From JBLMXQ01 sp050257855 (GTDB lineage: Bacteria > Acidobacteriota > Vicinamibacteria > Vicinamibacterales > CAVVIG01), in contig JBLMXQ010000094.1 of assembly GCA_050257855.1 (NCBI GenBank), positions 22,257 to 86,256 on the forward strand: 64,000 nt of DNA, in the 5' to 3' direction. Below are positions 16,758 to 24,837 of the stretch, piece by piece. The notes below the pieces were generated by a model. That model was not told where the DNA came from and searched no databases. It saw only the letters and a list, made by a program, of their open reading frames with translations. The first letter of the stretch is position 1. Each line of letters starts with the position of its first letter. The translations under genes were made by a program, and so were the position numbers.

Positions 16758-17003
16758 ATGTGGAACTGGTTCAACTGTTATCTCTCGGGACGGCATGAAT
16801 ACGGCGTCTGGTGCGAACCCGGCGCAATCTTCCTTCGGTGCGTGCACTGCGGGAAGCGATCGTCGGGATGGGCGGTCAGCCAGAAGGCGCAGGCGACGGC
16901 GCCGCGCATGAAAGCGCCCAGGCCGGTGACGCCGGCTCCGATCGCGAGCAGCCGGCCGGGCCCGACGCGAGTGCTGCCGTTCGACCGCGCTGCCGCCCGC
17001 TAG
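16758..17003 (+). CDS. Small Cys-containing protein, 81 aa (MWNWF family)
   Basis: Function unknown. The first 40 residues are dense in Trp, Cys, Tyr and Gly (MWNWFNCYLSGRHEYGVWCE then GAIFLRCVHCGKRSSGWAV). The C-x2-C pair with upstream cysteines (Cys7, Cys19, Cys28, Cys31) suggests a small zinc ribbon. The second half is Pro/Ala-rich and probably disordered. GGAG lies 9 nt upstream of the ATG. It precedes the rhodanese gene but has a separate promoter between them. Confidence 0.65.
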   Translation: MWNWFNCYLSGRHEYGVWCEPGAIFLRCVHCGKRSSGWAVSQKAQATAPRMKAPRPVTPAPIASSRPGPTRVLPFDRAAAR

Positions 17004-17012
17004 ACGCCGCCG

Positions 17013-17042
17013 TTGACACTGCCGCCGCCGCGCGACGACAAT
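17013..17042 (+). promoter_or_regulatory. Promoter of rhodanese gene, likely leaderless
   Basis: Consensus -35 TTGACA (17013-17018), 18-nt spacer, -10 GACAAT (17037-17042). The GTG start codon at 17051 lies 8 nt beyond the -10 and has no Shine-Dalgarno. Confidence 0.65.
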
Positions 17043-17050
17043 ACGGACCC

Positions 17051-17413
17051 GTGGCGGTTCCGCGCATCTCCAAGGAAGATCTGAAGCTGCGTCTCGACAC
17101 CGACAGCCCGCCGGTGCTCGTGGACGCGCGCCTGAAATATCCATTCGAGCACAGCACGGTCAAGCTCCCCGGCGCCATCCGGCTCGGGCAGAACGGCGGG
17201 TCCACGCTCCCGCGCGACCGCGACATCGTCGTCTACGATTCGGACCCGAACGAGCTCGCGAGCTCGCGTGTGGCCGCCGAGCTGATCCGGCAGGGACATC
17301 GCGCGATGGCGCTCAAGGGCGGTATCGGGGAATGGCTTTCGGCCAATCTGCCTACCGAAACGAAAGAAGCGCGCCGTCAGGCTCCGCCCGAACCTGGCGC
17401 CTTGAAAGGCTAG
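17051..17413 (+). CDS. Rhodanese-fold protein lacking the catalytic cysteine
   Basis: The 120-residue protein starts at GTG and shows a single rhodanese domain: SPPVLVDARLKYPFEHSTVK, LPGAIRL, RDIVVYDSDPNELASSRVAAEL and GHRAMALKGGIGEWL. In active sulfurtransferases the strand ending in VVY is followed by Cys; here it is Asp (VVYDSDP), so thiosulfate:cyanide sulfurtransferase activity is not expected. It may be a binding or regulatory domain. The longer upstream reading overlaps the preceding gene and is not supported. Its 3' end overlaps the next gene by about 80 nt. Confidence 0.78.
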   Translation: MAVPRISKEDLKLRLDTDSPPVLVDARLKYPFEHSTVKLPGAIRLGQNGGSTLPRDRDIVVYDSDPNELASSRVAAELIRQGHRAMALKGGIGEWLSANLPTETKEARRQAPPEPGALKG

Positions 17414-19164
17414 GCTCGATTCGCCCAGATCCGGGCGGGACCGGGCCGGTTCCGCTCTCCCGCACGCTCGATCAGCTCTCCGCGCTCGCGGCGATTCGCG
17501 GCGACGCGTCGGACGCCGGTTTCTTCGCTGCCGCCGCGGCGCTCGTGCGGCGGCACCACATCGAATCTGACACGGGCCTTGCACCGCTGCTGGCGGCGCC
17601 GTCCGGCTCCGCGCCCGATCGCGAGCTGCTGGCCCGGCTGCGCCGGGTGTACGAGACCGGCGTCTGGGTGACGCTCGAATCGGCGATCGCCGACATCCCG
17701 GCCGACCTGCGATGGCTGTTCGAGTCGGGCGCAGTCAGCATCGAGCAGCTCGCTGCGCTGCATCGCACGCTCGGCGCAACATCGGCGGCCGACCTCTCCG
17801 AGGCGGTGCGCCGGCAGGCGGTTCGGGCGGTTCCCGGCCTCGATGCCGCCGTGGAATATGCCGTCGCGGCCGCGCTGTTCGACCTGCGGGCCGCCATTCC
17901 GCGCATCCCGCTCGGCCGCGCGGTGGCGATCGCGGCACCGATCCTCGCGGCGCTCGAGCAGCTGCCGGGGATCGAGCGCGCGGTGTCGGTCGGGTCGCTG
18001 CGGCGGGGCCACGAGACGGTCGGAGACATCGAGATCGTGGCGTCGTCGGTCGATCCGGCCGCGGCGATTGAGTCGCTGGTGACCCTGCCCGAGGTCATGC
18101 GCGTGCTGCACCGCGGCACGCGTCGGGTGTACGTGCTGGTCGAGCGCGTCCAGGTCGGCGTGCGCCTGCCGCCGCCGGCGCAGGCTGGCGCCGCGCTCCT
18201 GACGCTCACCGGTTCACCGTCGCATCTCGACGGCGTGGCCGCCGTGGCGCGGGAGCGGGGCTGGCGGCTGGAAGCCGACGGCCTCCGGACCGGCCACGCA
18301 ACCGTCGCGGACAGCGAAGAGGCCATCTACGCCGCGCTCGACCTGCCGTGCATTCCTCCGGAGATCCGGAACGGCGACGGGGAGATCGAGGCGGCGCGCG
18401 AGGGACGTCTCCCGGCGCTCGTGTCGCACGCGGACATCCGCGGCGACCTCCACATGCATTCCACGTGGAGCGACGGCCGGGACTCGATCGACGCGATGGT
18501 CGCGGCCTGCCACGAACTCGGCTACGAGTACCTGGCGATCACGGATCATTCGCCGCATTCGGCCGCGGCGCGCAATCTCACCGTCGAGGGCGTCGAGCGA
18601 CAGGCGGAGGAGATCGCGCGGCTGCGCGAACGCTTCGCGGACATCGCGATCCTGCACGGCTGCGAAGTGGACATCCTGCCGGACGGCCGCCTCGATTTCG
18701 CCGACCGGATCCTCGAGCGCTTCGATCTCGTCCTCGCCTCGCTGCACGAACGCGCCGGCCAGTCAGGCGACCAGCTGATGCGCCGCTACGAAAGCGCCAT
18801 GCGCCACCCGCTCGTCGCGCTGATCACGCATCCGGCGAACCGGCTCGTGCCGGGTCGGAAGGGATACGACCTGGATTTCGATCGGCTCTTCGCGCTCGCA
18901 GTCGAGACCGGAACGCTGCTGGAGGTGGACGGCGCGCCCGTCCACCTCGATCTCGAAGGCGCCCTCATCCGACGCGCGATCGCCGCAGGTGTCACCCTCG
19001 CCGTCAACAGTGACTGCCACCGTGCGGATCTGCTCGAGCACCAGATGCAGCTCGGCGTCACCACGGCGCGCCGAGGCTGGACGGAGCCGCGCCACGTGTT
19101 GAACACCCGGCCGCTCGCCGACGTCACGGCCTTCGTGGCGCGGAAGCGCGCGGCGTCGCGTTGA
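17332..19164 (+). CDS. PolX paralogue: degenerate polymerase domain with intact PHP phosphoesterase
   Basis: Homologue of bacterial PolX (compare 32018-33730). The first 300 residues align with the HhH and nucleotidyltransferase regions but lose the functional residues: GVGPK/GMGPK helix-hairpin-helix loops are absent, the palm GDxD motif reads GDIE (Asp232, Glu234), and the third catalytic Asp is Gly276 (VQVGVRL). The C-terminal PHP domain (about 365-600) is intact: DLHMHSTWSD, AITDHSPHS, HGCEVDILPDG, ASLHE, LITHPANR and NSDCHRADLL. Expected to be a phosphoesterase or 3'-5' exonuclease without polymerase activity. ATG at 17332 lies inside the rhodanese gene; no ATG/GTG/TTG occurs between the rhodanese stop and the first conserved helix, so the start is uncertain. 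Confidence 0.8.
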   Translation: MAFGQSAYRNERSAPSGSARTWRLERLGSIRPDPGGTGPVPLSRTLDQLSALAAIRGDASDAGFFAAAAALVRRHHIESDTGLAPLLAAPSGSAPDRELLARLRRVYETGVWVTLESAIADIPADLRWLFESGAVSIEQLAALHRTLGATSAADLSEAVRRQAVRAVPGLDAAVEYAVAAALFDLRAAIPRIPLGRAVAIAAPILAALEQLPGIERAVSVGSLRRGHETVGDIEIVASSVDPAAAIESLVTLPEVMRVLHRGTRRVYVLVERVQVGVRLPPPAQAGAALLTLTGSPSHLDGVAAVARERGWRLEADGLRTGHATVADSEEAIYAALDLPCIPPEIRNGDGEIEAAREGRLPALVSHADIRGDLHMHSTWSDGRDSIDAMVAACHELGYEYLAITDHSPHSAAARNLTVEGVERQAEEIARLRERFADIAILHGCEVDILPDGRLDFADRILERFDLVLASLHERAGQSGDQLMRRYESAMRHPLVALITHPANRLVPGRKGYDLDFDRLFALAVETGTLLEVDGAPVHLDLEGALIRRAIAAGVTLAVNSDCHRADLLEHQMQLGVTTARRGWTEPRHVLNTRPLADVTAFVARKRAASR

Positions 19165-19170
19165 CGCGCC

Positions 19171-21087
19171 ATGCGCCTCCGCCGATCGCTCGCGGCGCTC
19201 GCAGTCGTGGCCGTGGCCTTCCCGCTCTACCGCGCGACGCTCCTGCCCGGCTTCGACTTCGGCGACACCGGATCGTTTCAGACCGCGGCCGGCGAACCGA
19301 CGATCACGCCGCGTGACGGCTATCCGCTGTACTTCGCACTCGGCGACGTGTTCGTCTGGACCCTTGGCGGCGATCACGCGCACGCGCTGAACCTGGCGTC
19401 GGCCGTGGAGGGGGCGCTGGCCTGCGGCCTGCTCGCGCTCGCAGGCGCGGCGCTGTCGGGTTCGGCCGCCGCGGGAGCCGCCGCGGCGCTGCTCTTCGCG
19501 GGCTCGTACACGTTCTGGAGCCAGTCGATCATCGCCGAGGTCTACTCGCTCCACATCCTCCTGCTGTCGTTGACGCTGCTCCTGCTGCTCGCGTGGCAGC
19601 GGCGGCCGACGATGGGACGCCTCGCCTGGTTCTTCGCCGCGTACGCGCTCGGCTTCGGCAATCACCTGTCGATGATCCTGCTCGCGCCGGCCTGCACGGC
19701 CTTCCTGCTCGTTTCCGCGCCGCGCGGCTGGCGGTCGATGTTCGCGCCGCGCGTCGTCGCACTAGCTGTCGCGCTGGCCACGCTCGGCGCGATGCAGTAC
19801 CTCTGGAACCTGCGCGAACTGTGGCTCTGGCCGAACCAGCCGCACGGAATCGTCGACGCGCTCGAGACGTTCTGGTTCGACGTCACCAAGACCGACTGGC
19901 GCGCGACGACGGTACTTCACGTGCCGGCGAGCATGCTCGGCGATCGCGCGGCGATGTACTGGTTCGACCTCCGGCAGCAGTTCGGCTGGGGGTGGTTGCT
20001 CGCGCCGGTTGGCCTCGTGCGTCTCTGGACGACCGACTGGCGGCGTGCGCTCCTGCTGGCCTTGATGTACGTGGTGAACTTCGCGTTCGCGTTCGGCTAC
20101 AACGTCGGCGATACCCACGTCTTCTACCTGCCGTCGCATGCCGTCGTGGCGCTGCTGTGCGCACCGGGCATTGCCTGGATCGGTGACGCAGCCGCCGTGC
20201 GGGCCCGCGACCGCCGGATGGCCGTCACGGCTGCCGCCGTCCTCGCCGCGTACGCCGGCTTCCGCATGTACGACGACTATCCCGCGCTCGATCGCAGCCG
20301 GGACACGCGTCCGACGGAGGTGTTGTCGCGTCTGACCGCCGGACTCGATCCGATCCACGACGTGCTCCTCGAGGATCTGAACTGGCAGCTGCAGAACGGC
20401 CTCTCGTACTTCGGCAAGGAGGTGCACCCGGAACTGGTCTACGCGCGGCTGCCGGACGTTCTTCTCTACGCGCCGGCTCTCGTCCGCGACAACCTGCGCG
20501 CCGGCCGCGACGTCGTCGTCTCGCCGCGCGCCCGGGAAGCGCTCGCGGCCGCGTACGGGCCCTTGCTCCCGACCGAGCCGGATCCGCGGGTGCAGGCGCC
20601 GACGGCCGACCGGCTCGTGTCCGGTCTTTCTGCCGGCACCCGATACGTGCTCTGCGTCCTGAAGCCGACGCGGGAGTTCCGTCTCGATCGGGCCGATGTC
20701 GAATCCGCGCTCCGGCGGCTGGCAGGATCCCCCGTGGCACTGCCGGCCGAAGACTACGTCGCCGTCGCGGGTGTGACCGGCCGGATGCCGTCGCTCGTGC
20801 GGGGCTCGTCGCGTCCGTTCCGGGCGCGGCTCGCGCTTGAAGGCCTGCCCGTGGATATCCGGATGGAGTCGTGGCTCTCGATGGATACGATTCGCCGGAT
20901 GGGCTTCGCCCAGGTGGTCGCCGCGCGCCGGCACGCGCTCATCGCCGAACGCGGCGTGAGCTTCGTCGCGGTTGATGCGGAGGGACGGCCGATGCGGTCG
21001 GGCTACGAGGCGGGCATCTTCGCGCGGCAGCCGCGCTACCTCATAGCGCGTGCTATTGTTGCTTCATGGATGCGCTCGCACGAATGA
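19171..21087 (+). CDS. DUF2723-family polytopic membrane protein
   Basis: Predicted inner-membrane protein of 638 residues. The N-terminal half has about ten hydrophobic helices; the C-terminal 270 residues are soluble, presumably periplasmic. FDFGDTGSFQTAAG (about residues 29-42) followed by DGYPLYFALG matches the start of DUF2723 proteins, which resemble GT-C-fold lipid-linked sugar transferases. The acidic Asp in GDTG would then be a catalytic candidate. It starts 6 nt after the PolX-like gene and overlaps lolA by 22 nt, so coupled translation is likely. Confidence 0.8.
   Translation: MRLRRSLAALAVVAVAFPLYRATLLPGFDFGDTGSFQTAAGEPTITPRDGYPLYFALGDVFVWTLGGDHAHALNLASAVEGALACGLLALAGAALSGSAAAGAAAALLFAGSYTFWSQSIIAEVYSLHILLLSLTLLLLLAWQRRPTMGRLAWFFAAYALGFGNHLSMILLAPACTAFLLVSAPRGWRSMFAPRVVALAVALATLGAMQYLWNLRELWLWPNQPHGIVDALETFWFDVTKTDWRATTVLHVPASMLGDRAAMYWFDLRQQFGWGWLLAPVGLVRLWTTDWRRALLLALMYVVNFAFAFGYNVGDTHVFYLPSHAVVALLCAPGIAWIGDAAAVRARDRRMAVTAAAVLAAYAGFRMYDDYPALDRSRDTRPTEVLSRLTAGLDPIHDVLLEDLNWQLQNGLSYFGKEVHPELVYARLPDVLLYAPALVRDNLRAGRDVVVSPRAREALAAAYGPLLPTEPDPRVQAPTADRLVSGLSAGTRYVLCVLKPTREFRLDRADVESALRRLAGSPVALPAEDYVAVAGVTGRMPSLVRGSSRPFRARLALEGLPVDIRMESWLSMDTIRRMGFAQVVAARRHALIAERGVSFVAVDAEGRPMRSGYEAGIFARQPRYLIARAIVASWMRSHE
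21054..21059 (+). promoter_or_regulatory. -10-like element immediately upstream of lolA
   Basis: TATTGT ends 6 nt before the lolA ATG (21066) and lies inside the end of the DUF2723 gene. No good -35 is seen. Listed because five other genes in the window show the same -10/start geometry. Confidence 0.35.
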
Positions 21088-21803
21088 TGGCTGCGGCAGC
21101 GGCCGCTGCCTGCCTCACGGTCGCGGCGTCCGCGTCGGCAGGGGCCGGCCTTCGCACCGGCTTATCGCCGGTCGGGGACGGCCCTCAGGCGGTTCCGGCG
21201 ACCTCATCCGCTCAGAGCCTCGCGGCCCGGCTGCAGAAGAAGTACGCGACCATCAGGGACTTCTCCGCCGATTTCGTGCACAGCTACGAGGGCGGCGTGC
21301 TGCGGAAGCAGCTGACCGAGCGAGGGCAGGTGCTCGTCAAGAAGCCCGGCATGATGCGCTGGGAATACACCGAGCCCGATCACAAACTGTTCGTCTCCGA
21401 CGGCGTCAAGCTCTACTCGTACATTCCGGCCGACAAGCAGGTCATCGTCACGTCGGTGCCGAGGGAGGACGAAGCGACGACGCCGGTGCTGTTTCTCGCC
21501 GGCAAGGGCGATCTGACCCGCGATTTCGCGCCCTCGCTGGTCGAGCCGCCGCCCGGGATGCCGCCCGGCACGCTGGCGCTGAAACTCGTCCCCAAGACAC
21601 GTCAGCCGGAGTACGATTGGCTCGTCCTGGCGGTCGAGCCGGGCACGCTGACGCTCCGGGGACTGGTGACGGTCGACGCAGAGGGGGGCCAATCGACGTT
21701 TTCCTTCCGGAACATGAAGGAAAACGTGCATCTGTCCGATAAGGAGTTCGCGTTCAAGATTCCGCGCGGGGTCGATGTTGTCACCCAACCCGCCCGTCGC
21801 TGA
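21066..21803 (+). CDS. lolA: LolA-family outer-membrane lipoprotein carrier
   Basis: Periplasmic chaperone expected to carry lipoproteins from LolCDE to the outer membrane. The 245-residue product has a signal peptide (about 1-25), an unusual low-complexity linker (about 26-50) and a LolA beta fold with LQKKYATIRDFSADFVHSY, KKPGMMRWEY, SDGVKLYSYIPADKQV and GGQSTFSFRNMKENVHL. The linker is encoded by a decayed copy of a 22-bp palindromic repeat. It overlaps DUF2723 upstream by 22 nt and the secretin downstream by 29 nt. LolB was not seen. Confidence 0.88.
   Translation: MDALARMMAAAAAAACLTVAASASAGAGLRTGLSPVGDGPQAVPATSSAQSLAARLQKKYATIRDFSADFVHSYEGGVLRKQLTERGQVLVKKPGMMRWEYTEPDHKLFVSDGVKLYSYIPADKQVIVTSVPREDEATTPVLFLAGKGDLTRDFAPSLVEPPPGMPPGTLALKLVPKTRQPEYDWLVLAVEPGTLTLRGLVTVDAEGGQSTFSFRNMKENVHLSDKEFAFKIPRGVDVVTQPARR
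21175..21196. repeat. Decayed REP-like palindrome inside lolA
   Basis: Matches the 11772-11793 palindrome at 19 of 22 positions (left arm GGGACGGCC, then CTCAGGC, right arm GGTTCC). It is read in frame as GDGPQAVP between the signal peptide and the LolA domain. Confidence 0.6.
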
Positions 21804-23565
21804 CAGAGGGTTCCGCGCCGCGCGCGCCGCCCTGCTCCTCCTGTGCCTCGCCGCCTCGGGCTGCGCCGCGGCCACGGCGTTCAGGCACGGCCGCGAGGCC
21901 GAACAGCGCCAGGACTACGACCTCGCGGTCATCGAGTACACGAAGGCGCTGCGCCTCCATCCGAACGATACCGATACGCGTCTGGCGCTCGATCGGGCCA
22001 AGCTTCGCGCCTCTCAGGAACATTTCCAGCGCGGCCGGCGGCTGGCCGCCGTCGGCAAGTACGATCAGGCGCTCGTCGAGTACGAGCTGGCCGCCGAGCT
22101 GAATCCGACCGACGGAGACGTGGACGCGCAGCTGCGCGCCACGCGCAACAAGCTGCGCGCGAAGATTGCGGTGGCGCGCGAAGGCAAGACCGAGTTGCAG
22201 ACGCTCGTCGAGCGCGCCAACGATACGCCGCCGCCCGGCCTGGACCTCCCGGATCACGTCAAGATGCCGGCATCGCTCCTCTTCTCCGACGCCAGCAGCC
22301 GGGACGTGTTCACCGCAATCGCACGGTTCGCGGACCTCAGCATCATTTTCGATCCGGCGTTTCAGCCGCTGCCGGTCACCGTCGACCTGCGGAACGCGAC
22401 CCTCGCCGACGCGCTCGACACCGTGACCGAGGCCACCCGGACATTCTTCCGCGTCACCGCCCCGCGGACCATCGCCATTGTCCCCGACACGCCGGCGAAG
22501 CACCGCGAGTACGACGAAGACGTCGTCCGCACGTTCTATCTGAGCAACGCCGACCTCAAGGAGACGATGGATCTGCTGCGGCTCGTGATCGATGCGCGCC
22601 GGATCGCGCCGATCACGGCGACCAATGCGATCACGATCAAGGACACGCCCGAGCGGGTCGCCGCGGCCGCGCGCGTCATCTCCGCGATCGACAAGGCGCG
22701 CCCGGAGGTGATCATCGACGTCGAGCTGCTGGAAGTGGACCGGTCGAGGCTGCAGGAGTACGGGCTGCAGCTCGCGTCGCCGCCCGGGTCGCCGAACTCG
22801 CCCGGCATCAACGGATCGGTCGGCGTCGACCAGGGCTCGAACTCGACGATCTCGCTGCGGTCGCTCCGCAACCTGACGCAGTCCGACATCCTGCTGGCGA
22901 ACCTCCCGTCGCTCTACTACCGGCTGCTCAAAACCGACACGCACACGCGCACGCTGGCGAATCCGGAGCTCCGCACGTCGGAGGGCATCGCGGCGACGGC
23001 GCGCTTCGGCGAGCGCGTGCCGATCCCGGTGACGACCTTCGCGCCGATTGCGACCGGCGGCACGCCGCAGCAGCCGATCACCTCGTTCAACTACGAGAAC
23101 ATCGGCGTGAACATCGACATCACGCCGCGCACGCACCACGACGACGACGTGACGCTGGCCCTGAAGGTGTCGGTGAGCAGCATCTCGGGGACCGGATTCG
23201 GCGGGCTGCCGACCTTCGGCAACCGCGAGATCAACACCGTCATCCGGCTGAAGGACGGCGAGACGAACATGCTCGCGGGCCTGATCCGCGACGACGAGCG
23301 CGATTCTCTCGAGGGTGTGCCGGGATTGAGCGACCTGCCGATCATCGGCCGGCTCTTCGCGCACAACACGAAGACGCGTGAGCAGACCGACATCATCCTC
23401 ACGTTGACGCCGCACATCATCCGCGTGCTCGACCTGACGGCAGCCGATCTCCGCGCGTTCCGCGTCGGACGCGATTCGCTGGCGCCGATTGGCGACCTGC
23501 CGCCGATCCAGCCGCCGAAGCCGCCGGATCCGCCGAAAAAGCCGGGCGGGGGTGGTGGCGAATGA
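21775..23565 (+). CDS. TPR-containing secretin lipoprotein (GspD/PilQ-like)
   Basis: Outer-membrane secretin not belonging to the pil operon. The 596-residue product has a lipoprotein signal with lipobox LAASGC (Cys30), two or three TPR-like repeats (35-140: YDLAVIEYTKALRLHPNDTD, YDQALVEYELAAELNPTDGD), an STN-like N0 domain, N1-type domain (VRTFYLSNADLKETMDLL) and a secretin core (265-570: RPEVIIDVELLEVDRSRL, VPGLSDLPIIGRLF, TDIILTLTPHII). The C-terminus is Pro/Gly-rich. The ATG overlaps lolA by 29 nt. The usual GspE/F/G partners are absent here. It could serve a type II-like secretion system encoded elsewhere. Confidence 0.88.
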   Translation: MLSPNPPVADRGFRAARAALLLLCLAASGCAAATAFRHGREAEQRQDYDLAVIEYTKALRLHPNDTDTRLALDRAKLRASQEHFQRGRRLAAVGKYDQALVEYELAAELNPTDGDVDAQLRATRNKLRAKIAVAREGKTELQTLVERANDTPPPGLDLPDHVKMPASLLFSDASSRDVFTAIARFADLSIIFDPAFQPLPVTVDLRNATLADALDTVTEATRTFFRVTAPRTIAIVPDTPAKHREYDEDVVRTFYLSNADLKETMDLLRLVIDARRIAPITATNAITIKDTPERVAAAARVISAIDKARPEVIIDVELLEVDRSRLQEYGLQLASPPGSPNSPGINGSVGVDQGSNSTISLRSLRNLTQSDILLANLPSLYYRLLKTDTHTRTLANPELRTSEGIAATARFGERVPIPVTTFAPIATGGTPQQPITSFNYENIGVNIDITPRTHHDDDVTLALKVSVSSISGTGFGGLPTFGNREINTVIRLKDGETNMLAGLIRDDERDSLEGVPGLSDLPIIGRLFAHNTKTREQTDIILTLTPHIIRVLDLTAADLRAFRVGRDSLAPIGDLPPIQPPKPPDPPKKPGGGGGE

Positions 23566-23580
23566 GCTCTTACCGACCTG

Positions 23581-24837
23581 TCACTCCACCCGCCCCACCT
23601 TCGCTCCCAATCCCTGCAGGCGATCGACCAGGCGTCCGTACCCGCGCTCCACGGTCTCGAGCGGCGTGATCCGGCTCTGTCCGTCGGCGGCCAGGCCGGC
23701 GGCGATGAGCGACATGCCGGAACGTAGGTCGCGGCTGTCGAGGATCCTGCCTTTGAGCCGCCGCGGGCCGGTTGCGATCAGCCGGTGCGGATCGCACAGG
23801 AACAGGTCCGCGCCCATCCCGCTCATCTGCTCCAGCGCGAAGAGGCGCAGCTCGTACATCCAGTCGTGCACGAGCGTCCGGCCTTCGGCCTGGGTGGCGA
23901 GCACGGTGACGAGGCTGATCATGTCGCTCGGAAAGCCGGGCCACAGCCCGGTCGTGATCCGTCCCGCAGCCGACGGCCGCGACTGCTCCACCCGGAACAG
24001 CTCGCCATCGATCACGCAACGCACCCGCATGCGCTCGAGCACGGCGGCGATGACCTCCATGTCCCCGGGACGCGCGCCGCGCACCTCGACCTCGCCGCCG
24101 GTCACGGCAGCGACCACCCCCCAGCTCCCGGCTTCGATGTAGTCGCCCCACAACCGGTGTTCGGCGCCACGCAGGTTCGCCCCGCCCTCGATCCGGATCG
24201 TGCTCGTGCCCGCGCCGGTAATGCCGACGCCGAGCTGCCGCAGGAACTCGCAGACTTCGACGACGTGCGGCTCGCACGCGGCGTGGCGGATCTCGGAGAC
24301 GCCCGGCGCAGCGGCGGCCGCGAGGATCGCCGTCTCGGTGCCGGTCACGGAGGCTTCGTAGAGATAGATCGATGCAGGCTTGAGGCCGTCGGACACCTCG
24401 ATGTCGTGCTCCGTCCCTGCGATCACGCGCGCGCCCATCGCCGACACCGCCTCGAGATGGGTGGCGATCGTGCGGCGCGCCGGGAAGTCGCCGCCCGGCG
24501 CCGCGAGCCGCGCGCGGCCGCGCCGCGCCAGCAGCGGCCCGATGAGCAGCACCGATCCGCGCAGGCGGCCGACCAGGGCGGGATCGGGCTCGTCCTTGAC
24601 GATCTCCGGACAGCGCACGCGCAGCGTCGTGCTCCCGATGCCCTCGACTTCGGCGCCGAGGTCGAGCAGCAGGCGCGCCATGACTTCGACGTCGCTGATG
24701 CGCGGCACGTTGGTCAGCACGCACGGCTCGGACGTCAGCAGGCAGGCGGCGAGCAGCGGCAGCGCCGCGTTCTTGTTCCCTTCGACCTCGACGGCGCCGG
24801 AAAGTCGATGGCCGCCCTCAATCAGCAGTGTGGACAT
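23581..24837 (-). CDS. murA: UDP-GlcNAc 1-carboxyvinyltransferase MurA, Asp-type
   Basis: First committed step of peptidoglycan synthesis, adding enolpyruvate to UDP-GlcNAc. The 418-residue product has EGNKNAALPLLAA at the substrate loop, TGLWPGFPSDMISL (general-base Asp) and LRSGMSLIAAGLAADG (C-terminal Arg). In the flexible loop the usual PGGC reads PGGDFPARR, so Asp117 replaces the cysteine alkylated by fosfomycin. This substitution is known to give natural fosfomycin resistance in other MurAs. It is last in the nagZ-to-murA run and its start overlaps the murB stop by 20 nt. A second MurA elsewhere cannot be excluded. Confidence 0.93.
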   Translation of the reverse strand: MSTLLIEGGHRLSGAVEVEGNKNAALPLLAACLLTSEPCVLTNVPRISDVEVMARLLLDLGAEVEGIGSTTLRVRCPEIVKDEPDPALVGRLRGSVLLIGPLLARRGRARLAAPGGDFPARRTIATHLEAVSAMGARVIAGTEHDIEVSDGLKPASIYLYEASVTGTETAILAAAAAPGVSEIRHAACEPHVVEVCEFLRQLGVGITGAGTSTIRIEGGANLRGAEHRLWGDYIEAGSWGVVAAVTGGEVEVRGARPGDMEVIAAVLERMRVRCVIDGELFRVEQSRPSAAGRITTGLWPGFPSDMISLVTVLATQAEGRTLVHDWMYELRLFALEQMSGMGADLFLCDPHRLIATGPRRLKGRILDSRDLRSGMSLIAAGLAADGQSRITPLETVERGYGRLVDRLQGLGAKVGRVE

